Positions 1 to 7,872 of a DNA stretch of 64,000 nt are shown here, in pieces. Source of the DNA: Streptomyces camponoticapitis. Its GTDB lineage: Bacteria > Actinomycetota > Actinomycetes > Streptomycetales > Streptomycetaceae. Every line of letters starts with the position of its first letter. The first letter of the stretch is position 1. The stretch is from assembly GCF_014646115.1 (NCBI RefSeq), contig NZ_BMMV01000025.1:18831-82830 (forward strand). The letters run 5' to 3'. The position numbers and the translations under genes are program-made. The notes under the pieces are model-generated. The model was not told the origin of the DNA. It saw nothing but the letters and a program-made list of their open reading frames with translations, and made no database searches.

Positions 1-582
1 GTTCTCCGTCTCCGTCTCCCAACTCACCAGCACTTTCAGCACGTTGCCGTTCGTGCCGGCTCCCCGGTCCTCCAGCATCCGGTACGCGTACTCCGCCAGC
101 CGGGGCCGTCCGTACCGAAATCCCACTTCTTTCGCGAACCAGGAACCAGGCTGAAAGGCTTCCGGCAAGGCCGCGCTGAACTCTGGGCGAGCCTCCACAT
201 ACTCAGTCAACGCGGCCACCGCCGCCCGGTTGATGGCCGCCCACCCGTGAGTACCGGCCCGCCGCCATACCGTGATGGCGAGCGCGCGCCTCGCTATCCA
301 TGAGACGGGCACTTCCTCCTTCGTGACGGCGCTGATCAGGCACTTCTTCACCTGCTGATGAATCTGCACGATCCGGCGGATTCCGCGGAAACCCAACACC
401 GGTCCCCAGATGGGGAACAACAAGACGATCAGCGCGGAAAACAGAACCAAACTCGCGATCCCAGCGGCACCCATGATCAGGGGCCAGCTGGGAATCAACC
501 GTCCCTGCATGATCGGCACAACCACGAATATGAAGACGAAACCCCCAATAGCGACAAGGGAAAATGCAATCTCACCGACCAC
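1..582 (-). CDS. Putative membrane protein, C-terminus off the left edge
   Basis: The reading frame is open from a stop at 649-651 to the window edge, so the C-terminus is missing. I placed the start at a GTG (582); an ATG at 510 would cut into the first membrane segment. The visible 194 residues have two hydrophobic segments (about 4-22, rich in F/V/I, and about 34-62), then a basic stretch (GIRRIVQIHQQVKK) and a soluble, W- and R-rich domain. This layout suggests two membrane passes with a cytoplasmic C-terminal domain. I do not recognise the family. Codon use looks natural and no in-frame stop is seen. It lies downstream of the small soluble gene at 816-1301 on the same strand. Confidence 0.5.
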   Translation of the reverse strand, partial: MVGEIAFSLVAIGGFVFIFVVVPIMQGRLIPSWPLIMGAAGIASLVLFSALIVLLFPIWGPVLGFRGIRRIVQIHQQVKKCLISAVTKEEVPVSWIARRALAITVWRRAGTHGWAAINRAAVAALTEYVEARPEFSAALPEAFQPGSWFAKEVGFRYGRPRLAEYAYRMLEDRGAGTNGNVLKVLVSWETETEN

Positions 583-815
583 GTCCGCCCCCGGTTCCGA
601 AACTCCGTGCGACCCACCACTACACGTGGCCCGGAGCTGCTGCCCGGCTCAACAAGCCTGACAGGTAAGGGCCTTGACGTCATGGACAGTGACAAAAGCG
701 TCCCCCGCTGCCAAGCAGTTCCCTCTGTGGAACACGCCGACTCTGGTGGGGGCGGCGCAGACGATTCCCGCATACAACGGCGGACCGATCTCCGGGCTGT
801 ACGCCACCGGGGAGA

Positions 816-1301
816 TCACCGGAACCAGGCCCAGCGCACCAACGAGGAGGCTGGTGCCGCTGAGGATGTCCAGCCGTCGGCAAAGCTGTCGCTCGGGTCG
901 AAGCCGCGTAGGTTGTCCGTGCTTCCGAAGAGGCAGAGGTCGATCCTCTGGCCGTGCACGTTTCGAACCTGAACGTGCATGAGTGCAGCGCTTTGGGTGT
1001 GCGATGCGGCGAACTCTGCGAACTCGACTTTGCCAACGCCGCTGACGTACGCGGCTTCGGGTTCTGTGTCCAGGCTCTCCGTCGCCGCGCTACCGATGTG
1101 CCGCAGAACACGGCGCGCTTCCTCAAGCCGGTTTCGTGTCATCCGCTGCTTCGGGCCGAAGCCTCCTTGGAGGCCGATGAGTGAGAGGCCGAAGGTCCAG
1201 CTTCGACGTCCCGCGAGCTCGATGCCGTTCTCCTCGGCAACCCGTTGGACTGCTCGGTCTGACCAGTACACATACCGGCCGACCTCGTTAGGGGCTGCCA
1301 T
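816..1301 (-). CDS. Hypothetical protein, possible frameshift near its 3' end
   Basis: About 161 residues from an ATG at 1301; the frame is open further upstream, but those residues look non-coding. The N-terminus GRYVYWSDRAVQRVAEENGI and a later DLCLFGSTDNL ... DGWTSSAAP resemble small actinobacterial proteins that begin RxYxYxSD and contain a xCLFGSxxN strand (the SAVMC3_10250-like group, from memory). About 50 bases before the stop, a second frame opens (about 870 down to 649) that encodes a hydrophobic segment, SGTSLLVGALGLVPVIS, and has no start codon of its own. A frameshift may therefore have detached a C-terminal membrane tail. Function unknown. Confidence 0.45.
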   Translation of the reverse strand: MAAPNEVGRYVYWSDRAVQRVAEENGIELAGRRSWTFGLSLIGLQGGFGPKQRMTRNRLEEARRVLRHIGSAATESLDTEPEAAYVSGVGKVEFAEFAASHTQSAALMHVQVRNVHGQRIDLCLFGSTDNLRGFDPSDSFADGWTSSAAPASSLVRWAWFR

Positions 1302-1564
1302 TCGACCTCGAGTTCGTCGGTGCACTCCGGGTTCCGGAGTTGAGGCCAGGGTCGACTGCCGAGCCAGTCTTCGCGGGATCTTCGAATTCCCACCCAGGAG
1401 AGGGCAAGCCCTGGTAACGGAGGTCGGTTCGCAATCAACAGGCATGAGAGCCAGAGCATTCCACTTTTCTGTGATCGCCTGGTTACGCGCTGCGGCTGGG
1501 CTGTGGTAATCCTGGGGATCTTGGATTTTCCAGCTCGCGGCGGTGGGCACGGTGGGCGGGCAGC

Positions 1565-2272
1565 TTGGGGGTGGCTGTGGTCGACGTAGCTGTAGACGCT
1601 GTGGATGATGACGATGACTTCGTGCAACCGATCTTCCGGACGGCGCCGGGCGAGGACAGCGGTTCCGACACCCTTGGCCTGTGCCGGTTCCAGGCTGAAA
1701 TCGCGGCGCAGGCGTGTCTGGCCATGCTCACTCACGAGGACATCGAGTACGTCGTCTGCGAGTGGCACGAGGACTTCGTCGTCGGTTTCAAAGACGGCCG
1801 GGTCGAGCTAGTTTCGGTGAAGCACCGTCAGTACCGCCGGACGCTCTGGAACGTCAGCGACTTGTGCGAGGACGGGGGCCTGGCCCACCTGTTCAACAGC
1901 TGGCGTGCGTGTGGCGGTGCAAGCAACGTCCAGCTGCGCCTGACCACTAACGGGGCTCTGAACACCTCCAAGAACAACGCCGCCGCTCTCGCGCAGATGT
2001 GCGGCTCTGATCCGGAAGTCACCGACGGTATCGACACCGTGGCGAAGACCATCGCACAGTACTTCCTGAAGATCCGCTGGAAGCAGCCTTGCCCGAACAT
2101 TCCGGTGGTGCCAGAGGTCGCCAGGATGGCCGACATAGCCATTCCCGATGGCTTCATCGCCACGATTAAGGCCTTCATGGCGGTGCTGCACATCGACTTC
2201 GAGAACGTGCCGCCCGCCAGGTTCGTTACTGACGTCAATATCCAGCAGCTCCTGCGGCCGGCTATCGCGTAA
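1565..2272 (+). pseudogene. N-terminal nuclease part of a DUF4297 (Cap4-type) protein, truncated
   Basis: The 235 residues include DTLGLCRFQAEIAAQACL (about 35-52), then a PD-(D/E)xK-like core: E66, E69 and D70 in CEWHED, followed by ELVSVKHR with K86. That is the DUF4297 dsDNA-endonuclease arrangement found in Cap4 and other anti-phage proteins, where the last strand usually reads QxK; here it is SVK. Full family members are roughly twice this length and carry a sensor domain such as SAVED or an ATPase. Here the frame stops soon after the nuclease lobe, beside other broken genes. No CD-NTase or other partner is visible. The start is uncertain: TTG at 1565, or GTG at 1571 just inside it. Confidence 0.5.
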
Positions 2273-2350
2273 CTACCTGGCCTTTCTCGGACTGGCATCC
2301 GCCATCTGCTGCTACAAACGGCTCCTCAAACTGACCATGTAGGACACGGT

Positions 2351-2831
2351 CTAAGAGCAGGCCGCGGATCGGCAGTCCGGCGTGGAGGTCAGCCGCGGAT
2401 GGGTGCGCTCGCTGGCCAGGCGGCGCGCCCGGTGATCCGGGTCGGCGGTCCAGGGCCTGATGACCTTGAATATCTCGGTCGGGAAGTCTTCGATGCTCTA
2501 CCGCATGGCGTCCTCGGCCGAGAAGTGCGCCGTGAAGCGCCGCAGCGCGCCCAGCGCGTGCTCCAGGTCCCTGCCGTTGCGGCAGTGCTCGGGCCCGCGT
2601 CCTGCGGTGTGGCGGGCAGCGAGCGCAGCAGGATGCCGACGGTCTGGACGGCAGATGAGCGCTGAGTCGCTTGCTGGTGCGGGCGATCCGATCCTTCAAG
2701 CCGAGCCGCGGGAAGCCGACGACGATGTCGCGTGCAAATACCTCGGCATCGAATTGTGGGCCGACCGCGTGGACCTCCCTGCCGATCCGGTTGACGCGGT
2801 TTTGACTGAGCGAATGCTCCTTCTCGGCCAT
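2351..2831 (-). pseudogene. Decayed DNA-alkylation-repair (HEAT-like) gene
   Basis: From ATG 2831 the frame reads a plausible N-terminus (FDAEVFARDIVVGFPRLGLK, then DRIARTSKRLSAHLP) before shifting. A second frame gives VGILLRSLPATPQDAG. A third gives LEHALGALRRFTAHFSAEDA, an in-frame TAG, then IRPWTADPDHRARRLASERT and a final TAG at 2351. These pieces match, in order, the small alpha-helical DNA-alkylation-repair proteins of actinomycetes (family ending VRRLVSEGTRPRLPW). At least two frameshifts and one nonsense codon make it non-functional. Its start codon is 11 bases from, and divergent to, the deformylase fragment. Identification is from memory of the family. Confidence 0.55.
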
Positions 2832-2842
2832 GCCAACACCCC

Positions 2843-3019
2843 ATGGCCAACGCCGGCATCGTCCAGGACGGCGCCCCCGTCCTCATCCGCGCCGCCCATC
2901 TCTTCGGCCTGCCCACCCAGGCTGAAGAGGCCCGGGAGGTCACCACCTCGCCTATGGACGCAGTCGGCCGCGTCCGCCAACTCCACACATTCGGCAAGGG
3001 CAGTTGTCCGCGCTGCTAG
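2843..3019 (+). pseudogene. Peptide deformylase N-terminal fragment
   Basis: Fifty-eight codons from ATG 2843. The sequence GIVQDGAPVLIRAAHLFGLP and then GRVRQLHTFGKG is the characteristic start of Streptomyces peptide deformylases, which continue with GxGLAAPQIG (motif I). Here the frame departs right after FGKG, so all three metal/catalytic motifs (GxGLAAPQ, EGCLS, QHExDH) are absent. Fourteen bases later the gene meets the CTAG target repeat of the IS5-family element, whose TAG forms the stop codon. The loss therefore includes a deletion or rearrangement as well as the insertion. Confidence 0.6.
3016..3019. repeat. CTAG target-site repeat, left copy
   Basis: First of three identical CTAG tetranucleotides (3016, 4022, 5468) that flank the two adjoining insertion sequences. 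CTAG is a rare word in Streptomyces DNA, and both IS5- and IS701-type elements are known to target and duplicate CTAG-like sites. Confidence 0.7.
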
Positions 3020-4021
3020 GGCCTGTTTCTCGGATCATGTGCGGAGCCAGATAGCGAGGGCGGCGAGGGTGACGGTGCCGAGGTAGATGTAGGCGCGTTT
3101 CTCGTAGCGGGTTGCGACGGCGCGGAAGCCTTTGAGGCGGTTGATGGTGCGTTCGACGGTGTTGCGTTTCTTGTAGCGCTCGTTGTCGAAGCTGGTGGGT
3201 CGGCCGCCTTGTGATCCCCGGTTCTTGCGGTGTCTTTGCTGGTCAAGGCGTTCTGGGATGGTGTGTGGGATCCCGCGTCGTCGCAGGTGGCGGCGGTTGC
3301 TGCGGGATGTGTAGGCCTTGTCCGCCAGGACCCGGCCGGGTCTGGTCCGGGGTCGGCCGACTCCGTTTCGGGGTACCGAGACCTCTTCCAGTACGCGCTC
3401 GAGCTGGGGTCCGTCGCCGTAGTGTCCGGGTGTCAGGACGAAGGCGAGGGGCCGGCACCGTCCGTCGGCGGCGAGGTGAATTCTGGTGGTGAATCCGCCG
3501 CGGGAGCGGCCCAGACACTCGCCGATCTGACCACCTCCTCCAGCCGGACGACGAGTTTCCGCAGTACCGGATCGACCTGGTTCGTCCCTCGAACATTCCC
3601 CCTTTGAGGCGACGCGTCCGGCGGTGCCTTCCTCGCACCGGCAGCGTGCTGGTGGGCTCGTACCGCTGTCGAGTCCACCGATACGTCCCAGTCGATTCGG
3701 CCCGCAGCGTCCTCGGCAGCCTGAATCCGCGACAGGAGCATCGCCCAGGTCCCGTCGGCCGACCAGCGGCGATGCCGCTTGTAGACCGTTTCCCACGGCC
3801 CGAACCGCTCCGGCAGATCTCTCCACTGAACGCCCGTCCGGACCCGGTAGAGCACTCCGTTGATCACCCGGCGGTGATCACTCCACCGCCCACCACGGGC
3901 ACCACCAGGAGGTAAGAACGACTCCAGCCGATCCCACTCCGCATTGGTCAGATCTCCACGCCCCATACCAACAGCCTGACCCCAACACCCCACTCATGTC
4001 GGGAGATCCGAGAAACAGTGC
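3020..4021 (-). mobile_element. IS5-family insertion sequence, complete
   Basis: A 1002-bp element with 17-bp imperfect terminal inverted repeats: GGCCTGTTTCTCGGATC at the left and the complement of GCACTGTTTCTCGGATC at the right (two mismatches). It is flanked on both sides by CTAG. It encodes a transposase on the minus strand split over two frames, as is common for this family. The left repeat directly follows the deformylase fragment; the right end abuts the IS701-family element. Confidence 0.8.
3035..3966 (-). CDS. IS5-family transposase, two frames joined by a -1 frameshift
   Basis: The first frame starts at ATG 3966 with MGRGDLTNAEWDRLESFLPP and includes GVQWRDLPERFGPW and DVSVDSTAVRAHQHAAGARK (first catalytic Asp). 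The second frame carries the rest: LGRSRGGFTTRIHLAADG, VLADKAYTSRSNR (second Asp) and FDNERYKKRNTVERTINRLK (Glu), ending at 3035. The relative frame fits a programmed -1 shift in the long overlap (3433-3826), normal for several IS5 groups; a true disabling frameshift cannot be excluded. All three DDE residues are present across the two frames. Confidence 0.75.
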
Positions 4022-4025
4022 CTAG
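4022..4025. repeat. CTAG repeat shared by both insertion sequences
   Basis: The single CTAG between the two elements is both the right target repeat of the IS5-family element and the left target repeat of the IS701-family element. One element must have inserted into the CTAG generated by the other. Confidence 0.75.
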
Positions 4026-5467
4026 TAGTGCTTGGTCAGGTTGGTATCGGTTCTGGCATGTTGCGGTGACAGGTGGGGCAGGCGCCGGTCCAGACCGCGA
4101 GCAGTAACTGCACTTCGCGGGCGACTTGGTAGAGGCTCAGGCTGGCGCCGTCTCTTTTGGGGACCGGGTGATGCCCTGGAGGGTGCAGAAGGCGTGTGCG
4201 ACGGATACGAGGGTGACGTGGTGGTGCCAGCCTCTCCAGGTGCGGCCTTCGAAGTGGGCCAGGCCCAGGGCCTGCTTCATCTCGCGGTAGTCGTGCTCGA
4301 TTCTCCAGCGCAGTTTCGCGGTGCGCACGAGGGTGGCCAGCGCCGTGTCGGCGGGCAGGTTGGACAGCCAGAACTGGACGGGTTCGGGCTCGGCGGCGGG
4401 CCATTCGGCCAGCAGCCAGCGCACCGGCAGCTCCGGGCCGTCGCAGGCTTTGCGGATCTCGCGTCCGGCGGGCCTGATCCGCAGGGTCACGAAGCGGGAG
4501 TACATGCGCTTGACGCCGCTGCGGCCGCTGCCAGGACGGGAGCCTTCCCGCCACTGCACCGGCTTCGCGGCCTGCTTGCCCGCCTCGATGACCAGTTGCT
4601 TCACCGCCTGGGCCGGCTCGGGGTAGGCGGGCTGCGGCCGTGGGCCGCGTCCGCCGTAGGGCGGGATGCGGGGCCTGGCTTCTTCCGGCTGGGCGGTGGT
4701 CGTGGTGGAGATGCCCACCACGTGGTCAAGGCCGCGTTCTTCCAGGCCGAGGCGGAAGGCCGCGGTATCGCCGTAGCCGCCGTCGGCGACGACGAGCGGG
4801 ACGTCGATGCCCCACGACCTGGTCTCGTCGATCATGTCCAGGGCCAGCTGCCACTTCTCGACGTGTCCCACGTCGGTGGGGATGCCACACGTGGTGCGGC
4901 GGGCCACCTTGCCCTCATCAGCCTTGGGTGAGGCGGGATCCCAGCTCTCGGGCAGGAACAGACGCCAGTCGACGGCCGCCGACGCTGCGTCGGAGGCCAG
5001 GTGCAGGGACACCCCGGCCTGGCAGTTGGTGACCTTGCCCGCGGTGCCGGTGTACTGCCGGGCCACACACGCCGAGGCGTCCCCGTCTTTGAGGAAGCCG
5101 GTGTCATCCACAATCAGCGCGGTCGGTTTGATCACGTGCTGCATCCGCCAGGCGAGGCGAGCGCGCACATGCGCCGCGTCCCACGGGCTGGTGGTGATGA
5201 AGTTTGCCAGGGCCTGCCGGTTGCCGTCCTCGCCCAGGCGGGCGGCCATCGGTTCCACCGACTTGCGCCGCCCGTCCAGCAGCAGGCCCCGCAGATAGAC
5301 CGTTCCCCACCGGCATCGATCCGCCCGCGCGAACGGCTCGAACATCTCCGCCGCGAAGTCCTCCAGATCACACCGGACCGCGGCCAGCTCCCCACCCATC
5401 ACAACAGGCCAACGACACACCCGATCAAACGGACACGCCACCGGCGAGTGAACCTGACCAAGCCCTA
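4026..5467 (-). mobile_element. IS701-family insertion sequence, complete
   Basis: A 1442-bp element with 17-bp terminal inverted repeats differing at one base: TAGTGCTTGGTCAGGTT at the left and the complement of TAGGGCTTGGTCAGGTT at the right. CTAG flanks both ends. It has one transposase gene on the minus strand. Its right end lies about 155 bases upstream of the MMPL exporter start, so it has probably replaced the natural sequence upstream of that promoter. Confidence 0.8.
4137..5399 (-). CDS. IS701-family transposase
   Basis: A 420-residue DDE transposase starting at ATG 5399 (MGGELAAVRCDLEDF), the usual IS701 start; the frame is open further upstream but without homology. Recognisable blocks: ALIVDDTGFLKDGDASACVA (first catalytic Asp), TNCQAGVSLHLAS, VPLVVADGGYGDT (second Asp) and KLRWRIEHDYREMKQALGL (catalytic Glu in the YREMKQ signature). 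The length is close to the family's usual ~400-430. No internal stop, so probably active or recently so. Confidence 0.8.
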   Translation of the reverse strand: MGGELAAVRCDLEDFAAEMFEPFARADRCRWGTVYLRGLLLDGRRKSVEPMAARLGEDGNRQALANFITTSPWDAAHVRARLAWRMQHVIKPTALIVDDTGFLKDGDASACVARQYTGTAGKVTNCQAGVSLHLASDAASAAVDWRLFLPESWDPASPKADEGKVARRTTCGIPTDVGHVEKWQLALDMIDETRSWGIDVPLVVADGGYGDTAAFRLGLEERGLDHVVGISTTTTAQPEEARPRIPPYGGRGPRPQPAYPEPAQAVKQLVIEAGKQAAKPVQWREGSRPGSGRSGVKRMYSRFVTLRIRPAGREIRKACDGPELPVRWLLAEWPAAEPEPVQFWLSNLPADTALATLVRTAKLRWRIEHDYREMKQALGLAHFEGRTWRGWHHHVTLVSVAHAFCTLQGITRSPKETAPA

Positions 5468-5471
5468 CTAG
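5468..5471. repeat. CTAG target-site repeat, right copy
   Basis: Right-hand target repeat of the IS701-family element, at the exact left border of the sequence shared with the MFS upstream region. Confidence 0.7.
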
Positions 5472-5645
5472 TGCGGAGGCACCAGATCGGGTGGGCGGTT
5501 GGTTCGGGGGCACCAGGGCAGGTCGGGTTCGGGGGACGATGCCCCGTGGGGGTGGCCGACGGGAGTGTGGGAGGCACGCGGGATCTCGCGTGTTTCTCAA
5601 TGTTCTCTGGAGTGATCAGCACGTGGCTACTTTTTTTTATCGGGC
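5470..5645 (+). repeat. Shared exporter upstream module, MMPL copy
   Basis: From the IS border to just past the MMPL start, this sequence matches the complement of about 12598-12780, upstream of the MFS exporter. Common landmarks in the same order and nearly the same spacing: AGTGCG-AGGCACCAG, a second GGCACCAGG about 28 bases on, GGGACGATGCCC, AGTGTGGG, and TCTGGAGTGATCA just before the GTG start. The two GGCACCAG words are direct repeats and candidate binding sites for a shared regulator; GGAGTGAT supplies the ribosome binding site. Confidence 0.7.
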
Positions 5646-7872
5646 CGGGCGGTGGGCCTTCCGGCGACGCCGACTCGTAGGGGGTCTGTGGCTGTGCGCT
5701 CTGGTGCTGGCCATCGCGGCCGGCGCCATGGCGCCGGCCGCGGAGGACGAGGGGCTCTCCATGCCCGGCACCGAGTCGCAGAAGGCGTTCGACCTGCTGG
5801 ACGAGCGATTTCCGCAGGGCAACTCACAGGGTGCCGAGGCCCGCTTGGTGTTCCAGGCCCCGGACGGGGAGCGGGTGACGGCCCAGGGGAACAGGACGGC
5901 TGTCGAGGAGACACTCGGCTCGCTGGAGGGGGGCAGCCAGGTCGCGTCGGCCAGCGACCCCTATGAGACCGGTGCCGTCAGCGAGGACGGCACCATCGCC
6001 TACTCCACAGTCACCTACACCGCGGACGTCATCGACCTGACCGAGGCGACGAAGAGCGCCCTCGAAGACGCCGCGGAGCAGGCCCGCAACGCGGGGCTGA
6101 CCGTCGAGATCGGCGGCTCGGCCCTGGACGCGGACGAGGCGCCGGGCGGTACGACGGAACTCATCGGCGTGGCGGTGGCCGCGGTGGTGCTGGTCCTGGC
6201 CCTGGGGTCGCTGGTCGCGGCCGGACTGTCCCTGCTGACCGCCTTCATGGGGGTCGGCATCGCCTTCGGCCTGGTCTCCGCGCTGGCCGCTCCGCTGGGC
6301 CTGACCTCAACGGTCGCCATCCTGGCGCTGATGCTGGGACTGGCGGTCGGCATCGACTACGCCCTCTTCATCACCTCCCGCTACCGGGACGAGCGCGCCA
6401 AGGGCAGCGAGCCGGAGGAGGCCGCCGGTCTGGCGGTGGGGACGGCCGGGTCGGCCGTCGTCTTCGCAGGTGCGACCGTCTTCATCGCCCTGGTCGGTCT
6501 GGGGGTCGTCGGCATCCCCGAACTCACCAAGATGGGCATGGGCGGCGCGGGCGCCGTGGCCCTCGCCGTACTCGTCGCCCTCACGCTGGTCCCCGCGCTG
6601 TTCGGCTTCTTCGGCCGGCGGGTCCTTCCCCGCGCCCTCCGCAAGGCCAGCCAGCCTAAGAGCGAGCGTGCCCGCAGGGCGGCCGGACGGCTCGGGCTCG
6701 GCGCCCGCTGGGCTCGGTTCGTGCTGCGTCGGCCGGTGGCCGTGCTGCTGGTCGCCGGACTGTGCCTCGGAGCGGTGGCCGTACCGGCACTGAGCCTCGA
6801 ACTCGGCCTCCCCGGCGACGAGTCCAAGTCGGTGGAGACCACCCAGCGCCGCGCCTACGACCTGCTGTCGGACGGCTTCGGCCCCGGATTCAACGGCCCC
6901 CTGACCGTGGTGGTGGACCTGTCGGAGTCCACGGACACCCGGGCCGCCGCGGACGTGGTCGTCAAGACCATGGAGAGCGTGGACGGGGTGGCGTCGGTCG
7001 ATGATCCGGTGCTCAGCAAGGACGAGGACACGGCCATCATCACCGCCGTCCCGGAGACCGCGCCGAACAGCGGCGAGACCAAGCAACTGGTGCACACGCT
7101 GCGGGACACAGCCCCCGGCATCCGGGCCGAGACGGGCGCCGGCGTCCTGGTGACCGGCATGACCGCGATGAACATCGACATCTCCGAGGCCATGTCCGAC
7201 GCCCTCATCCCCTACCTGGCCGTGGTCATCGGCCTCGCGGTACTGCTGCTGTTGGTGGTCTTCCGCTCGGTCCTGGTCCCGGTCAAGGCCGCGCTGGGGT
7301 TCCTGCTGTCGGTGGGTGCCGCCTTCGGTGTCCTCGTCGCCGTCTTCCAGTGGGGCTGGGCGGCGGACCTGCTCGGCATTGAGCAGACCGGACCGGTCAT
7401 GTCGCTGATGCCCATTCTCATCATCGGCATCGTGTTCGGCCTCGCCATGGACTACGAGGTATTCCTCCTGTCCCGGATGCGCGAGACCTACGTCCACGGC
7501 GCGTCCCCCGGCGAGGCGATCGTCAGCGGATTCCGGCACAGCGGGCGGGTGGTGGCCGCGGCGGCGATCATCATGGTCAGCGTGTTCGCCGGATTCGTCG
7601 GAATGAACAGTCCGACCATCCAGACGATGGGCGTCGGCCTGGCCTCCGCCGTCGCATTCGACGCCTTCGTGGTCCGCATGGCGATCGTGCCCGCGGTCCT
7701 GGCCCTCCTCGGCCACCGGGCCTGGTGGCTGCCCCGTATCCTGAACCGTGTGCTGCCGAATGTGGACATTGAGGGCGAGACGCTGAACAGGACCGTCCCG
7801 GCCTCTGTAACCGCGCCCGACCCGACCGTGCCCGGCCAGGCGGCATGGCGGCCCGCCGTGGGCCGTGACTGA
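5623..7872 (+). CDS. MMPL/RND-family exporter
   Basis: A 749-residue inner-membrane transporter of the MmpL/ActII-3 type, predicted to export lipids or small hydrophobic molecules using the proton gradient. I chose GTG 5623 (MATFFYRAGRWAFRRRR) because family members begin this way and GGAG lies 13 bases upstream. It has one helix at about 20-38, an extracytoplasmic domain, then two sets of helices, each with the family signature: GIDYALFITSRYRDE near residue 244 and AMDYEVFLLSRMRE near 607, whose Asp residues belong to the proton relay. It overlaps the kinase gene by 8 bases, so exporter, sensor and regulator are translationally coupled. Confidence 0.9.
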   Translation: MATFFYRAGRWAFRRRRLVGGLWLCALVLAIAAGAMAPAAEDEGLSMPGTESQKAFDLLDERFPQGNSQGAEARLVFQAPDGERVTAQGNRTAVEETLGSLEGGSQVASASDPYETGAVSEDGTIAYSTVTYTADVIDLTEATKSALEDAAEQARNAGLTVEIGGSALDADEAPGGTTELIGVAVAAVVLVLALGSLVAAGLSLLTAFMGVGIAFGLVSALAAPLGLTSTVAILALMLGLAVGIDYALFITSRYRDERAKGSEPEEAAGLAVGTAGSAVVFAGATVFIALVGLGVVGIPELTKMGMGGAGAVALAVLVALTLVPALFGFFGRRVLPRALRKASQPKSERARRAAGRLGLGARWARFVLRRPVAVLLVAGLCLGAVAVPALSLELGLPGDESKSVETTQRRAYDLLSDGFGPGFNGPLTVVVDLSESTDTRAAADVVVKTMESVDGVASVDDPVLSKDEDTAIITAVPETAPNSGETKQLVHTLRDTAPGIRAETGAGVLVTGMTAMNIDISEAMSDALIPYLAVVIGLAVLLLLVVFRSVLVPVKAALGFLLSVGAAFGVLVAVFQWGWAADLLGIEQTGPVMSLMPILIIGIVFGLAMDYEVFLLSRMRETYVHGASPGEAIVSGFRHSGRVVAAAAIIMVSVFAGFVGMNSPTIQTMGVGLASAVAFDAFVVRMAIVPAVLALLGHRAWWLPRILNRVLPNVDIEGETLNRTVPASVTAPDPTVPGQAAWRPAVGRD

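Noticed and set aside
1565..2272. A working CBASS defence operon
   Set aside because: No CD-NTase, effector partner or sensor domain is visible, and the nuclease is truncated, so only a remnant is claimed.
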